A stretch of 64,000 nt of DNA, from positions 186,001 through 250,000 of the forward strand of contig CAVZBZ010000013.1 in NCBI GenBank assembly GCA_963773665.1, read 5' to 3'. Numbering within the stretch: position 1 is the stretch's first letter; each line of letters opens with the position of its first letter. A model generated the notes under the pieces. It was not told the DNA's origin. It ran no database searches and saw nothing but the letters and a program-made list of their open reading frames with translations. The stretch comes from DATJLY01 sp963773665 (GTDB lineage: Bacteria; Pseudomonadota; Alphaproteobacteria; ATCC43930; CGMCC-115725). The translations under genes were made by a program, and so were the position numbers. Below are positions 33,546 to 42,218 of the stretch, piece after piece.

Positions 33546-34052
33546 TCAGCCGGCGCCCGGGCTTGCGGCGGGAGGTTCCTCCCGAATGAGCTTGCCCCAG
33601 CGCCCGGTGCGAATTCCCTGTTCGATCGTGCGGGCCGGATTGCCGGCGACCAGCGTTCCGGGCGGCACGTCCTTCATGACCACGCTGCCGATCGCGACGA
33701 CGCTGCCGTCGCCGACCGAGACGCCGGGCATGATGATGCTGCGGGCGCCGATCTGGCAGCGCTTGCCGATGCGCGTATGAAGATGCAGGTCGCGCGGATA
33801 ATCGTGCGTCAGGACGACGGCGCCGAAATTCACGGCGGTGCTGTCGCCAATGTGAATTCCGAGCGGAAAGGTCTTGTCCAGCTTTGCCGACAGCGAAATC
33901 ATGCAGTCGTCGCCGATCTCCATGCCCCAGAATCGGCGCAAATAGCCGACATAGAGGCGCATGACGAATGGCCGCGCGTTCTTGCGCAACGCCGCGGCAA
34001 GTCCTCGCTTCGTCACGTCGCGGCGAACTGTCGATACGAAGTTGCTGGCCAT
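33546..34052 (-). CDS. Hexapeptide-repeat O-acyltransferase (WcaF/LacA-like)
   Basis: A 168-residue left-handed beta-helix acyltransferase with GDSTAVNFGAVVLTHDYPRDLHLHTRIGKRCQIGARSIIMPGVSVGDGSVVAIGSVVMKDVPPGTLVAGNPAR. The His of LTHD is the catalytic base in the family. It usually moves acetyl or another short acyl group from CoA or ACP to a sugar or amino sugar. As the last gene of the ACP/Lux-like operon (20 bp after the LuxC-like gene), it could transfer the acyl product of that pathway. Confidence 0.82.
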   Translation of the reverse strand: MASNFVSTVRRDVTKRGLAAALRKNARPFVMRLYVGYLRRFWGMEIGDDCMISLSAKLDKTFPLGIHIGDSTAVNFGAVVLTHDYPRDLHLHTRIGKRCQIGARSIIMPGVSVGDGSVVAIGSVVMKDVPPGTLVAGNPARTIEQGIRTGRWGKLIREEPPAASPGAG

Positions 34053-34072
34053 GATCTCACCGATCGGACGAT

Positions 34073-35302
34073 TTACTCGACCCGGCGCATTCGCGTGAGC
34101 TCGTGCAGTAGATCATACCCGTCCCATATTACATCGAAATCGAGTGCCTTCCCAATGGGAACTATGCGGGTCAGCCCAATGGCGCCCAAATTCGCCGCAA
34201 ATTCGTCGAGCTCCGCCCGGTCGAAACCGCCATAGGTCAGGGTTTGATTGTCCTCGCGAATGAACCCGGCGAGGTCGTCGAGCCTGGCGAGATAGCGGAC
34301 GCTCAGAAATCCGCCGCCGACGCGCGCCGGTTTCTCGGCGTTCGCGTTGAGGATCGTGGCAGTGAGCGCGTTCGAATACTGCACCACCAGGCTGGCCTCG
34401 CCGCGTCCCGCCGTGGCATAGGCCTCGGTCATCTTGCGCATGACGTGTCCCGTCTCGGGCCCGGTATAGCGTTCTGCTGCGATTGCATCGAGCGCGCGCA
34501 AAAGCCCATCGACGGCACCGCCATGGGCGGCGGGATTGCCGACGACGTAGAGACAATGCGGCGAGGAACAGGCGACCTGATCGAAGACGAAGATGTCGTT
34601 GAAAAGCCGCGCCGCAAGATCGTTGCGCCCGTCGGGCGCGAGCGCGAGGAGCGCATCACCTTGGATCACGGCAAGGGAGGTGCGGTCGCCGAACCAGATC
34701 GGTTTTCCTCCATCGCGCAGCGGCAGATCGGCAAAGAGGCGGATCTTCTGATTGCCGCCCCATACGACGCGTGCGTCCGCGGCGGCCGAGATGGCGCGGT
34801 TGAGATCCTCGTCCGCCGGATAGGAGACGAAGAGCTGCGTGCGGTCGCCAAGCGCCTCGAGCGACTCGAGAAACCGCCCCAGGAGGGCCTCCATCTGCGG
34901 CGACAGCGCGCTCGGCAGGCGGGTGATGTTGGCGTTGCCGACGAGATAGGACATCACCCAGGAATAAAGGAACATCGTCTCGACGTTCTGCGGCGGCAGG
35001 TGGAAGACAAGGCCGCGCGGTTGCGGCCGGCATCCCGCCGGCAGACGCGCCCGGAAATCCTGCGCCATCCGCTGCAGCGCGGCCCGTCGCGTCCAATAGG
35101 CGAAATGAACGATGCCGGGACTGGCGCTTGCTTGCGCGCGGCGCAGGATTTCGTCGGAAATCGCCGCGACGAGCGCGGCCCGTTCTGGTGCAAAGCAGGA
35201 CTTGGCGCCATTTCGCGCCTCGCCGAGGACGGTGGTGAGCCGCTCGGCGCTCAGGCTTTCGCGTTGGCCGCCCGCGCGGTGGACGAGGATGGCGTGCGCC
35301 AT
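34073..35302 (-). CDS. LuxC-like acyl reductase
   Basis: A 409-residue member of the acyl-CoA/acyl-protein reductase family (LuxC), somewhat shorter than the 480-residue Vibrio enzyme. The acyl-accepting Cys is probably Cys245 in FVFDQVACSSPHCLYV. The NADPH-region segments VGNANITRLPS and VVWGGNQKI are recognisable. LuxC reduces a bound fatty acyl group to the aldehyde. It lies 10 bp after the LuxE-like gene. Here it stands with an ACP and an AMP ligase and no luxA/luxB, so the product is probably not for light production. Confidence 0.8.
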   Translation of the reverse strand: MAHAILVHRAGGQRESLSAERLTTVLGEARNGAKSCFAPERAALVAAISDEILRRAQASASPGIVHFAYWTRRAALQRMAQDFRARLPAGCRPQPRGLVFHLPPQNVETMFLYSWVMSYLVGNANITRLPSALSPQMEALLGRFLESLEALGDRTQLFVSYPADEDLNRAISAAADARVVWGGNQKIRLFADLPLRDGGKPIWFGDRTSLAVIQGDALLALAPDGRNDLAARLFNDIFVFDQVACSSPHCLYVVGNPAAHGGAVDGLLRALDAIAAERYTGPETGHVMRKMTEAYATAGRGEASLVVQYSNALTATILNANAEKPARVGGGFLSVRYLARLDDLAGFIREDNQTLTYGGFDRAELDEFAANLGAIGLTRIVPIGKALDFDVIWDGYDLLHELTRMRRVE

Positions 35303-35312
35303 GCCCGGCCCC

Positions 35313-36380
35313 TTACGCGCGTGCCGCGGCGATCACGTCGCTGCAGCCGCGCAATTCGGCCTTTGCGACGCGCCCCGTCACTCTGAGCGCCTTGCCCATC
35401 CGCCCGCCCGCTCCCGCATCGACGGTCTCGATCACGCCGCGGTCCTCCGTCAGCACGCTGTGACCCGGATAGGAAAGCGGCAGCAGCGAGACGACCTGGA
35501 TCACGCCCTCCTCGTTGGGCCGCGCCGGCTCCCAGGTGCGCGGATCGCGCACGATGACGTCGGCGAAATTGGGCGCATAGAGTAGTCCGTCCTCGCCTTC
35601 GAGGAACATCGTCCCGATCTGCTCGACGAAGCCATAGAAATTGAAGATCCGGGTGAGCCCGAACCGCTCGCCGAGGCGGGCGCGGAAGACGGCGTTGGTG
35701 ACGCTGTCCGCCTCCATCCTCTTCCACCCGCCGGAATGGACGAGCACCGCGTTCGAGAGGTCGAGCTCGCCGGCCGCAAACGCCTCATAGAGCTTCGACC
35801 AGACGAGAAACGTGAAGCCGAAGATGAGGAACGGCTCGGCGCCGAACTTCTGCACGAAGGCGCGGATCGTGTCGCGCTGCGCTTCAAGCGCATCGTCGAG
35901 CGCGAAGGTGCTGCGCGCGCCGAGTTTCATCATGCCGAGGACGCCGGCGCCGCGGGCGCTCAGCGCGGCGGGATCCGAGATCACGCGGCGCTGGTCGATC
36001 ACGAGGAGCGGCATCCGCCGTCCGCCGAGGACCGGGCGGAACGTGCCGACCAGCGCCTTCGATTGCCGGTCCGCGGTCTCGGCGTCGATGACGATCTGGC
36101 TCGGCCGCTGCCCGGTCGTGCCGCTCGATTGCAGCGTCATCACCGGCGCGTCGGTCGAGACGAGCTCGATCTCCTTGAACAGGCTCACCGGAAGATAGCG
36201 CAGCTCGGCGAGAGTGCGCGGTTCGCCGAGGCCGCCCCAAGCCGCGTCGGCGATCTGGCGATAGGCCGTCGAATGCGCGTAATGGTGCCGGCTCAAGGCA
36301 TTGAGCGCCGGAAGGAGCAGCGCTTCCTTCGCGGCGGCGCGCAGCGAAAAGGCGGGCCGCTCGAGCAGCTCTTCGAACAT
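35313..36380 (-). CDS. LuxE-like acyl-protein synthetase
   Basis: A 355-residue adenylating enzyme of the LuxE/PaaK type. The AMP loop is LQSSGTTGQRPSQI, then FNFYGFVEQIGTMFLE and the hinge-like GRVAKAELRGCSDVIAAARA. Cys346 stands ten residues from the C-terminus, the same place as the Cys that carries the fatty acid in LuxE of luminous bacteria. It would activate a fatty acid with ATP, load it on that Cys and pass it to the LuxC-like reductase. Its ATG shares one base with the stop of the upstream ligase gene. Confidence 0.82.
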   Translation of the reverse strand: MFEELLERPAFSLRAAAKEALLLPALNALSRHHYAHSTAYRQIADAAWGGLGEPRTLAELRYLPVSLFKEIELVSTDAPVMTLQSSGTTGQRPSQIVIDAETADRQSKALVGTFRPVLGGRRMPLLVIDQRRVISDPAALSARGAGVLGMMKLGARSTFALDDALEAQRDTIRAFVQKFGAEPFLIFGFTFLVWSKLYEAFAAGELDLSNAVLVHSGGWKRMEADSVTNAVFRARLGERFGLTRIFNFYGFVEQIGTMFLEGEDGLLYAPNFADVIVRDPRTWEPARPNEEGVIQVVSLLPLSYPGHSVLTEDRGVIETVDAGAGGRMGKALRVTGRVAKAELRGCSDVIAAARA

Positions 36381-37825
36381 CAGACGAGCTCTCTGAGCCT
36401 GGTGTAGTCGATCTTGCCACTGCCGCGCCGCGGTATGTCGCTAACCGCGCGCAACGAAAAGCTGGCCGACGGCAATTTCAATTCGTCGGCCAAGGCGACG
36501 ACCGCGCCTTTCATGCGCTCCGTCTCGGGCGTGAAGATCACCAGCCGGTCGCCATGCTCGAACGCGGCGACGTCGGCCATCGGGCGAAGGCGCTCCTCGA
36601 TGTCGTCGAGACTGATCCTGAGCCCGTAAAGCTTCGCAAAACGCTTGGTGCGCCCGGTAAGGAACAGGAATCCGTCCGCGTCGAGCCAGCCGCGGTCGCC
36701 GGTCACGAGCCGGCCGCCGGTTTCGTCGCCGCGCGCGAGCGCGTCGCGCGCCTCGGCATAGCCATGCATGATATTGGGCCCGTGGTAGACGACGCTGCCT
36801 TCGCTTCCCGATGGCAGCGCTAGGCCATCGTCGTCCTCGATGGTGACACGGGCGCTGGCGAGCGCCAGCCCGACCGAGCCGGCCTTCTCGGCAAAGCGCT
36901 CGTGCGGCAAGGTCGTCATGCGCGGCGCCGCCTCGGTTTGGCCGTACATAACGTAGAACCTGGCGCCGCGCGCTTCGACGGCGGCATGAATGCGCCGCTG
37001 CAGTTTGAGATCGAGCGGGCCGCCGGCCTGGGTGAACGTGCGGATCGAGGGCGGCGCCAGCTTCGCGAGATCGGCGCGCGCAAGGAACCCGTAATGAAAC
37101 GGCACGCCGGGCAAGTGTGTGCCGCCGAACCGCTCGATCTGCTGCCACAATTCCGGCAACGTCATCGACGCCTCGGTCAGCATGACCGCGGCGCCGCGCC
37201 GCAGGTGCGAGGTCAGCACGGAAAGCCCGTAGGAATATCCCAACGGCAGATGCCCGATGCCGACATCGCCGGTCCCGATCGCAAGCGCGGCCGCGATCTG
37301 GTCGGCGTTGGCGGTGACGGCTCGCCGCGGCAGGCGGACGAATTTCATGCTGCCGGTCGTGCCCGAGGTGGACAGCAGCAGCATCAGCTCGTCGTGCGGC
37401 GGAGCCTCGTCGCCGGCTTCGCGCCGGTACAGCCGCAGCGGGTCCGGCGCGCCCGCCTCGGCGCGGTATGCCTGCGGCAATCCGTGCCGCGCTTCGCACA
37501 AGACGAATTCCGGCCGGTAGGCCTCGAGCGCGCACGCGAGCGTCGCCGGTGCGGCGTCGCCGCCGAGCAGCATCACCGCATGGCCCGCGGCGGCGCCGGC
37601 GAGGATGGCGGTCGCCATCGCCGCGCTGTTGGCGCCGGCGATGAGGACGAGGGCTTTCCCGCCCGGCGCATCGAGCGTCCCGGCGAGCCGGAGGCAGGAC
37701 GCCCGGAGCGCCGCGCGCGTGAGCCACCGTTCCATCGTGGGATCGACGAGCGCGGGCGCGTCTTCAACCTCGGCAAGGAGCGGCAGGAGTCCGCCGCATT
37801 CGGAATCGATCGACGGTGCCGTCAA
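36380..37825 (-). CDS. AMP-dependent acyl ligase (acyl-CoA or acyl-ACP synthetase)
   Basis: A 481-residue ANL-superfamily enzyme. Core motifs are LLLSTSGTTGSMKFVRLP (A3), MYGQTEAAPRMT (A5), TGDRGWLDADGFLFLTGRTKRFAKLYGLRISLDDIEE (A7-A8) and the C-terminal RRGSGKIDYTRLREL (A10, catalytic Lys). It activates a carboxylic acid as AMP-ester and passes it to CoA or, given the adjacent ACP gene, to the ACP pantetheine arm. It overlaps the SDR stop region by 4 bp. The substrate is unknown. Confidence 0.85.
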   Translation of the reverse strand: MTAPSIDSECGGLLPLLAEVEDAPALVDPTMERWLTRAALRASCLRLAGTLDAPGGKALVLIAGANSAAMATAILAGAAAGHAVMLLGGDAAPATLACALEAYRPEFVLCEARHGLPQAYRAEAGAPDPLRLYRREAGDEAPPHDELMLLLSTSGTTGSMKFVRLPRRAVTANADQIAAALAIGTGDVGIGHLPLGYSYGLSVLTSHLRRGAAVMLTEASMTLPELWQQIERFGGTHLPGVPFHYGFLARADLAKLAPPSIRTFTQAGGPLDLKLQRRIHAAVEARGARFYVMYGQTEAAPRMTTLPHERFAEKAGSVGLALASARVTIEDDDGLALPSGSEGSVVYHGPNIMHGYAEARDALARGDETGGRLVTGDRGWLDADGFLFLTGRTKRFAKLYGLRISLDDIEERLRPMADVAAFEHGDRLVIFTPETERMKGAVVALADELKLPSASFSLRAVSDIPRRGSGKIDYTRLRELV

Positions 37826-38577
37826 AGCACCAGCCCCCCGTTGACGCCGATAACCTGGCCGGTGACATAGCGGGCGAGATCGGAGACAAGGAACAGGATC
37901 GTGTCAGCCACGTCCTCCGGCGTGCCGGGACGGCCCATGCCGATATTCGCCACGAGACGGTCGCGGCTGTCCTTCGGCAGCGCGTCGGTCATGCGCGTCG
38001 CGATGAAGCCCGGCGCCACCGCATTGACGCGAATTCCCTGGGGCGCAAGCTCCTTTGCGGCAGAAAGGGTGGCGCCGATGACGGCGGCCTTGGACGCGCC
38101 GTAGACGAGCTGGCCGGCATTGCCGCGGACGCCGATGATCGAAGCGAGGTTGACGATTGCGCCGGAACGCTTGCGCGCCATCAGCCGCGCCATCGCCTGG
38201 GTCAGCCGGATCACGCCGTAGACATTGTTGCGCATGACCGACTCGATTTCCTCGTCGGGGATCATGCCGATGAAATTGTCGCGCAGGATTCCGGCATTGT
38301 TGACGAGGATGTCGAGGCAGCGATAGCGCTCGAAAATCTCGCGTGCGAGCGTCTTGGCCGTCGCGGGCTCGTCCGCCGGGCCGGCGACGAGGTGCGTGCT
38401 GCCGGGGCGGAGCGCTTCCAGCCCGGCAACTGCCTCTTCCGCGGTTCCGTCGAGCTGGCGCACATTGAGAACGACGGTACACCCAGCCACGACGAGCCGG
38501 CGCGCCGTTACCTCGCCGATTCCGCGTGCGGCCCCGGTGACGAGCGCGACGCGTCCGGTGAGGTCAATGGGCACCAT
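37822..38577 (-). CDS. FabG-like short-chain dehydrogenase/reductase
   Basis: A 251-residue Rossmann enzyme with TGAARGIG nucleotide loop, NNAG, and catalytic Ser146, Tyr159 and Lys163 (LASIIG, YGASK). Overall it resembles 3-oxoacyl-ACP reductase, including the C-terminal GQVIGVNGGLVL. It would reduce a 3-keto group of an acyl-ACP. It lies between the ACP gene (14 bp overlap) and the AMP ligase (4 bp overlap). It therefore probably works on the ACP-bound chain, giving a 3-hydroxyacyl intermediate. Confidence 0.85.
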   Translation of the reverse strand: MVPIDLTGRVALVTGAARGIGEVTARRLVVAGCTVVLNVRQLDGTAEEAVAGLEALRPGSTHLVAGPADEPATAKTLAREIFERYRCLDILVNNAGILRDNFIGMIPDEEIESVMRNNVYGVIRLTQAMARLMARKRSGAIVNLASIIGVRGNAGQLVYGASKAAVIGATLSAAKELAPQGIRVNAVAPGFIATRMTDALPKDSRDRLVANIGMGRPGTPEDVADTILFLVSDLARYVTGQVIGVNGGLVL

Positions 38578-38803
38578 CGTATTTTCTCATTATATCCACG
38601 GCCTTGTCGAAGCTGCTCATCGCCAGGATCTCGTCGCCCTCGAGCATGCAATCGAACGCGTCCTCGAGCGCCGCGACGATCGTCATATGGCCCAAGGATG
38701 TCCATTTCGGGTGCTGCCGGTAGGCGAGGGAGCGCATCTCGGTGCCTTCGGGCAGGTCCAATGCGTCGATAAATGCCTTCTTAACACGCTCCTCGGTGTC
38801 CAA
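38564..38803 (-). CDS. Acyl carrier protein
   Basis: A 79-residue acidic ACP of four-helix type. The pantetheine-bearing Ser is Ser36 in KWTSLGHMTIVAALEDAFD; Thr replaces the usual Asp before it. SLGHM is typical of specialised ACPs of secondary or glycan pathways rather than the FabF-linked housekeeping ACP (DSLDTVE). As first gene of the operon, overlapping the SDR gene, it probably carries the acyl chain through the local pathway. Confidence 0.83.
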   Translation of the reverse strand: MDTEERVKKAFIDALDLPEGTEMRSLAYRQHPKWTSLGHMTIVAALEDAFDCMLEGDEILAMSSFDKAVDIMRKYDGAH

Positions 38804-39047
38804 AGTCGGTCCTCGCTATTTCCTGTACGTGGCCGGGGGAAGGGCGGATTTGCGCCGGAAACGATCGGCCGCGAAATCCAATCTTCGGTAACCAGCGTAT
38901 AACGGACATAGTTAAAACTTATCGAGCAGCGAGCCTAAGTTAGCGCCCAATGCGATGCAAGCACGCCACGACTTTATAATCTTTGACGCTTTCGGCATAA
39001 ATTGGTGTCGCTTGGCGTCAGGGCAGGTACGGGGAGCGCATCATCTC

Positions 39048-39821
39048 ATGGCGGTGTCCAATCTCGAGCGGCATCGCCGCCTTGGCACGTGGCTCGGCCT
39101 CCCATTTCGAAAGAGGCACTACCGCGCCGCGTTCCGCGCACAGCAGATATGCGCCCGGCCGTTCGATTTGCTGCGGCGCTATGCCGGTCTGGGCGGCGAT
39201 TATCCCGCGTCGATCGAGTTGCGAACGCCAATTGGGCCGCTTCCCCTCACGCTTTACACCTGGCACGACGCGCGCACCATCCACGAGATTTTCCTGGCCG
39301 AAGACTACCGAATCGGGCCGAACGACAAGATCATCGTGGATTACGGTTCGAACATCGGAATTTCGGCATGCTATTTTCTCTCGCGCGCGCCGGACTCCCG
39401 CGCCTATCTCTTCGAGCCGGTGCCGCAAAACGTCGAGCGGCTGCGCAAGAATCTGGAAAAGTTCAGCGGCCGATTCGAGCTGCAGGAAATCGCCGTGGGC
39501 ACCAGGAGCGGCTCGGTTTCGTTCGGCATCGAGGACACCGGCCGTTATGGCGGAATCGGGCTTCAAACCGGACGCTACCTTGACGTGGAAAGCCGCGACT
39601 CGAACGATATTCTCGCGGAAATCGTCGCGCGCCATGGCCGAATCGACGTTCTCAAGGTCGATGTCGAAACCCTGGAGCGCGCGCTCGTCGAGCACCTGAC
39701 GCCGGAACTAGCGTCGAAGATTGGCCTCGTCCTGGTCGAGCATCGCTTCGCCGACAATCCGCTCGCTGCCAGTCATGACATGGTTCTGCAGGGCACCGTC
39801 GCCCGTTTCGTCCGGCGCTAG
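39048..39821 (+). CDS. FkbM family methyltransferase
   Basis: About 257 residues from the ATG at 39048. The frame opens at 38955, but that part is AT-rich and contains a TATAAT, so I prefer the later start. The SAM-binding motif is IIVDYGSNIGISACYFLSRAPDSRAYLFEPVPQNVERLRKNL, with the FkbM middle EIAVGTRSGSVSF and IDVLKVDVETLERALVEHL. FkbM enzymes O-methylate sugars and other small substrates and are frequent in EPS and LPS loci. It stands divergent to the ACP operon. Confidence 0.85.
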   Translation: MAVSNLERHRRLGTWLGLPFRKRHYRAAFRAQQICARPFDLLRRYAGLGGDYPASIELRTPIGPLPLTLYTWHDARTIHEIFLAEDYRIGPNDKIIVDYGSNIGISACYFLSRAPDSRAYLFEPVPQNVERLRKNLEKFSGRFELQEIAVGTRSGSVSFGIEDTGRYGGIGLQTGRYLDVESRDSNDILAEIVARHGRIDVLKVDVETLERALVEHLTPELASKIGLVLVEHRFADNPLAASHDMVLQGTVARFVRR

Positions 39822-39945
39822 AGAGGGCGCTTCTTGGTTAATCACGGCCCGGAGCTCATCGAACTGTCGGAATTTTTTACATCTGCATCGCGCCGCCGCC
39901 GCCAGATTTATGTAAGTCGTTGATATAATTTCATTTTAAGTAATA

Positions 39946-39960
39946 TGGCACAAACATTGC
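39946..39960 (+). promoter_or_regulatory. Sigma-54 promoter for the PEP-CTERM gene
   Basis: TGGCAC-AAACA-TTGC matches the -24/-12 consensus (TGGCAC-N5-TTGC) exactly, with GG and GC 10 bp apart. Transcription would begin near 39971, about 48 bp before the ATG at 40019. The surrounding 80 bp are AT-rich and lie between genes. RpoN control is known in other PEP-CTERM/exosortase systems through the PrsK/PrsR pair. Confidence 0.75.
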
Positions 39961-40018
39961 GATGGCAAGACTACGAGGGGCTGGTCAATTCGACGCGACA
40001 GGACAAGGACCGCTTTAA

Positions 40019-40870
40019 ATGACGCGCATCTCCCAGTACGCAATCGGCGCCACCGCGGCGGCTGCTTGCGCGCTCCTCGCTCCGATCGCCAATGCGGCTC
40101 CGCTGTATTACGGCGATACCTATGGTTCCTATTTTACCAGCGGCGCGATCACCAACGTGTGTCCCGCCGCACCGGTTCCGAGCAGTGACCTCCCCTGCGG
40201 CCTATGGAACCCGGGACACGCCTCGCAGCCGGCGGCAGGCGATTTCAACACGCTGCTCTGGCACGGCGGCGAACTGGCCGTGCCGTTCCAGAGCTTCCAG
40301 GACACCAGCCCGACGTCCGTCACCGGTGTCACGGTCGCCCAATTGCAGATGCACGTCGGTGCGTCCCCCACCGGAAGCACGTCATTCACGTATCAACTGA
40401 ACATCAGCATCATCGATCCGGCGGCCAGCAGCGAGAATGTCGCCTATTCGCTCGACATCTCGACGCTCGCAAACGGCGGCGCCACCGGTGGCACGAACTC
40501 GATCATGTCGTTCCTCGTGAGCGCGCCGGCGCTTGCGCCGATCAGTGTCGAGGCCAGCAACGGCGACGTGTTCACGCTCTCGAATTTCCAGTGGGTACCC
40601 TCGGACAACAGCGCGAACGGCGTCTGCGACAAGACCAGTCCGAATTTCGATGCTCGCGCCTGCACCGGCAACGCCAGCATCGACACCTACGTGGACGGGG
40701 ATTGGACGGTCGGCGGTTCCTATAGCGGGAGCAACGGCGAGTTCGGCACCCTCGATCTGGTGGCCGACATCATCGTCAGCGTTCCGGAACCGGCGTCGCT
40801 CACCGTGTTCGGCGCCAGTCTCCTGCTCCTTGCTGGTGGCGCACGCCTTCGCCGGCGCAAGACAGGCTGA
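40019..40870 (+). CDS. PEP-CTERM sorting-signal protein
   Basis: A 283-residue exported protein. The signal peptide is MTRISQYAIGATAAAACALLAPIANA. The body is Ser/Gly/Asn-rich with an even spread of beta-type segments and Cys residues in VCPAAPV, LPCGLW, VCDK and RACTG. The end, from residue 255, is VPEPASL, a hydrophobic helix and RLRRRK, the complete PEP-CTERM tripartite signal recognised and cut by an exosortase. It is probably released or anchored outside the cell with EPS. A sigma-54 site precedes it and a strong terminator follows. Confidence 0.9.
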   Translation: MTRISQYAIGATAAAACALLAPIANAAPLYYGDTYGSYFTSGAITNVCPAAPVPSSDLPCGLWNPGHASQPAAGDFNTLLWHGGELAVPFQSFQDTSPTSVTGVTVAQLQMHVGASPTGSTSFTYQLNISIIDPAASSENVAYSLDISTLANGGATGGTNSIMSFLVSAPALAPISVEASNGDVFTLSNFQWVPSDNSANGVCDKTSPNFDARACTGNASIDTYVDGDWTVGGSYSGSNGEFGTLDLVADIIVSVPEPASLTVFGASLLLLAGGARLRRRKTG

Positions 40871-40896
40871 ACGGCAGCGCCGCAAGGCAGCTTCCA

Positions 40897-40935
40897 AAAG
40901 AACCCGCGCGCAGAAATGCCCGCGGGTTCTTTTTT
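40897..40935 (+). terminator. Factor-independent terminator after the PEP-CTERM gene
   Basis: AAAAGAACCCGCG and CGCGGGTTCTTTT pair across a 12-base loop and run into a six-T tract. It ends the single-gene transcript of the PEP-CTERM protein, 27 bp past its stop codon. Confidence 0.9.
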
Positions 40936-41052
40936 CACCTGGAAACGTTACAATCTCGGCAACTCCATGCGGACGCTGACGATGCCCGAAGCGGCGGAGC
41001 CGTGGTCGCTGACTAGCTCGCGCGAGAAACTCATCAAGATCGGGATTTTCTC

Positions 41053-42195
41053 ATGGCTTCCAGTACGATTAAGTTGGCCCTCGACAAGCATAAAAACATC
41101 GGACCTGGGTTCGACTTACTTCGCCTCGGTCTTGCCTGCGCGATCTTCATCGGCCACGCCCGATGGATAGCGGTAGGCCTACCCGCAGGGCACATATTCG
41201 ACCCGCAAGGATTGGAACCGGTACAGGACTTCAACTGGAGCCTTTTCGGCTCGCTGCGCCGCGCCGAGCATCTGGCATTGGTGCCGATGTTCTTCGCGCT
41301 GAGCGGGTTTCTCGTCACCGGCTCTGCGATGCGCGTCAAATCTCTCAAGCCGTTTCTTGCATTCCGCATCCTGCGGATTGTTCCGGCGCTCACGGTCGAA
41401 GTAACATTATCTGCGCTTTTGCTCGGCTCCGTTTTCACGACGCTGCCGCTCAACATCTATTTTACGGATCACGAATTTTTTCGCTATTTCGGCAACATTT
41501 TCGGCTTCATCACGTTTCATTTGCCGGGCGTTTTCACGAATAATCCGGTCGCCGGCACTGTGAACGGCAATCTCTGGACTCTGCCCGGCGAGTTCTACTG
41601 CTACCTCATAACGTCCGCGCTTATCATCACCGGACTTCTCTTCAATCGCACAATATTCTTGACCACACTCGTTGTCGGTACCGCCGCATTTCTCGCCTCG
41701 AGCTTGTTTTTTGGCTTCGGTGCGCCCGTGGGCGGGCACTATCCTACCATCGTCGCTACTTATTACTTTTTTGTTGGAAGCGCGTTTTACCAGTACCGCG
41801 AGTTCGTCCCACTCAACTGGGCCTATTTCTGCGTTGCGGCTGCGGCGGCGGTTGCCGCGCTCGCCTTTCCGCTCGGAGTATTCGTTGCGCCCGTCTTTCT
41901 CACCTATGCCACCATATTTATTGGCACGATGAGCTGGCCGAAGCTGCCGCTGATCCAGAACGGCGACTACTCCTATGGGATTTACTTGTACGGCTATCCA
42001 ATCTTGCAAGCCACGCTCGCGGCGGCGCCAGGCTTGCACGGTCACAAACTCTGGGTCGGCCTTATCGGTGGAGCGATCACCGTGGCCTTCGCAGTCACCT
42101 CGTGGCATTTGATTGAAGTTCGTATTCTGGCTTTCAAGAAGCACTTTAGCCAGAGAACGATCCCACAAAGTCCGGAAGCGAGGGCGACTTCATAG
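41053..42195 (+). CDS. Membrane acyltransferase (OafA/acyltransferase-3 family)
   Basis: A 380-residue integral protein with about ten helices. The N-terminal FDLLRLGLACAIFIGHARWI gives the family's catalytic His, and MFFALSGFLVTGSAMR is the second conserved helix. No extra SGNH domain is present. It would move an acyl group, most often acetyl, to a glycan on the membrane. The local sequence is richer in A and T than its neighbours, which may point to separate acquisition. Confidence 0.85.
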   Translation: MASSTIKLALDKHKNIGPGFDLLRLGLACAIFIGHARWIAVGLPAGHIFDPQGLEPVQDFNWSLFGSLRRAEHLALVPMFFALSGFLVTGSAMRVKSLKPFLAFRILRIVPALTVEVTLSALLLGSVFTTLPLNIYFTDHEFFRYFGNIFGFITFHLPGVFTNNPVAGTVNGNLWTLPGEFYCYLITSALIITGLLFNRTIFLTTLVVGTAAFLASSLFFGFGAPVGGHYPTIVATYYFFVGSAFYQYREFVPLNWAYFCVAAAAAVAALAFPLGVFVAPVFLTYATIFIGTMSWPKLPLIQNGDYSYGIYLYGYPILQATLAAAPGLHGHKLWVGLIGGAITVAFAVTSWHLIEVRILAFKKHFSQRTIPQSPEARATS

Positions 42196-42218
42196 GCCGG
42201 ATCCGGGATCGCGCCCGC

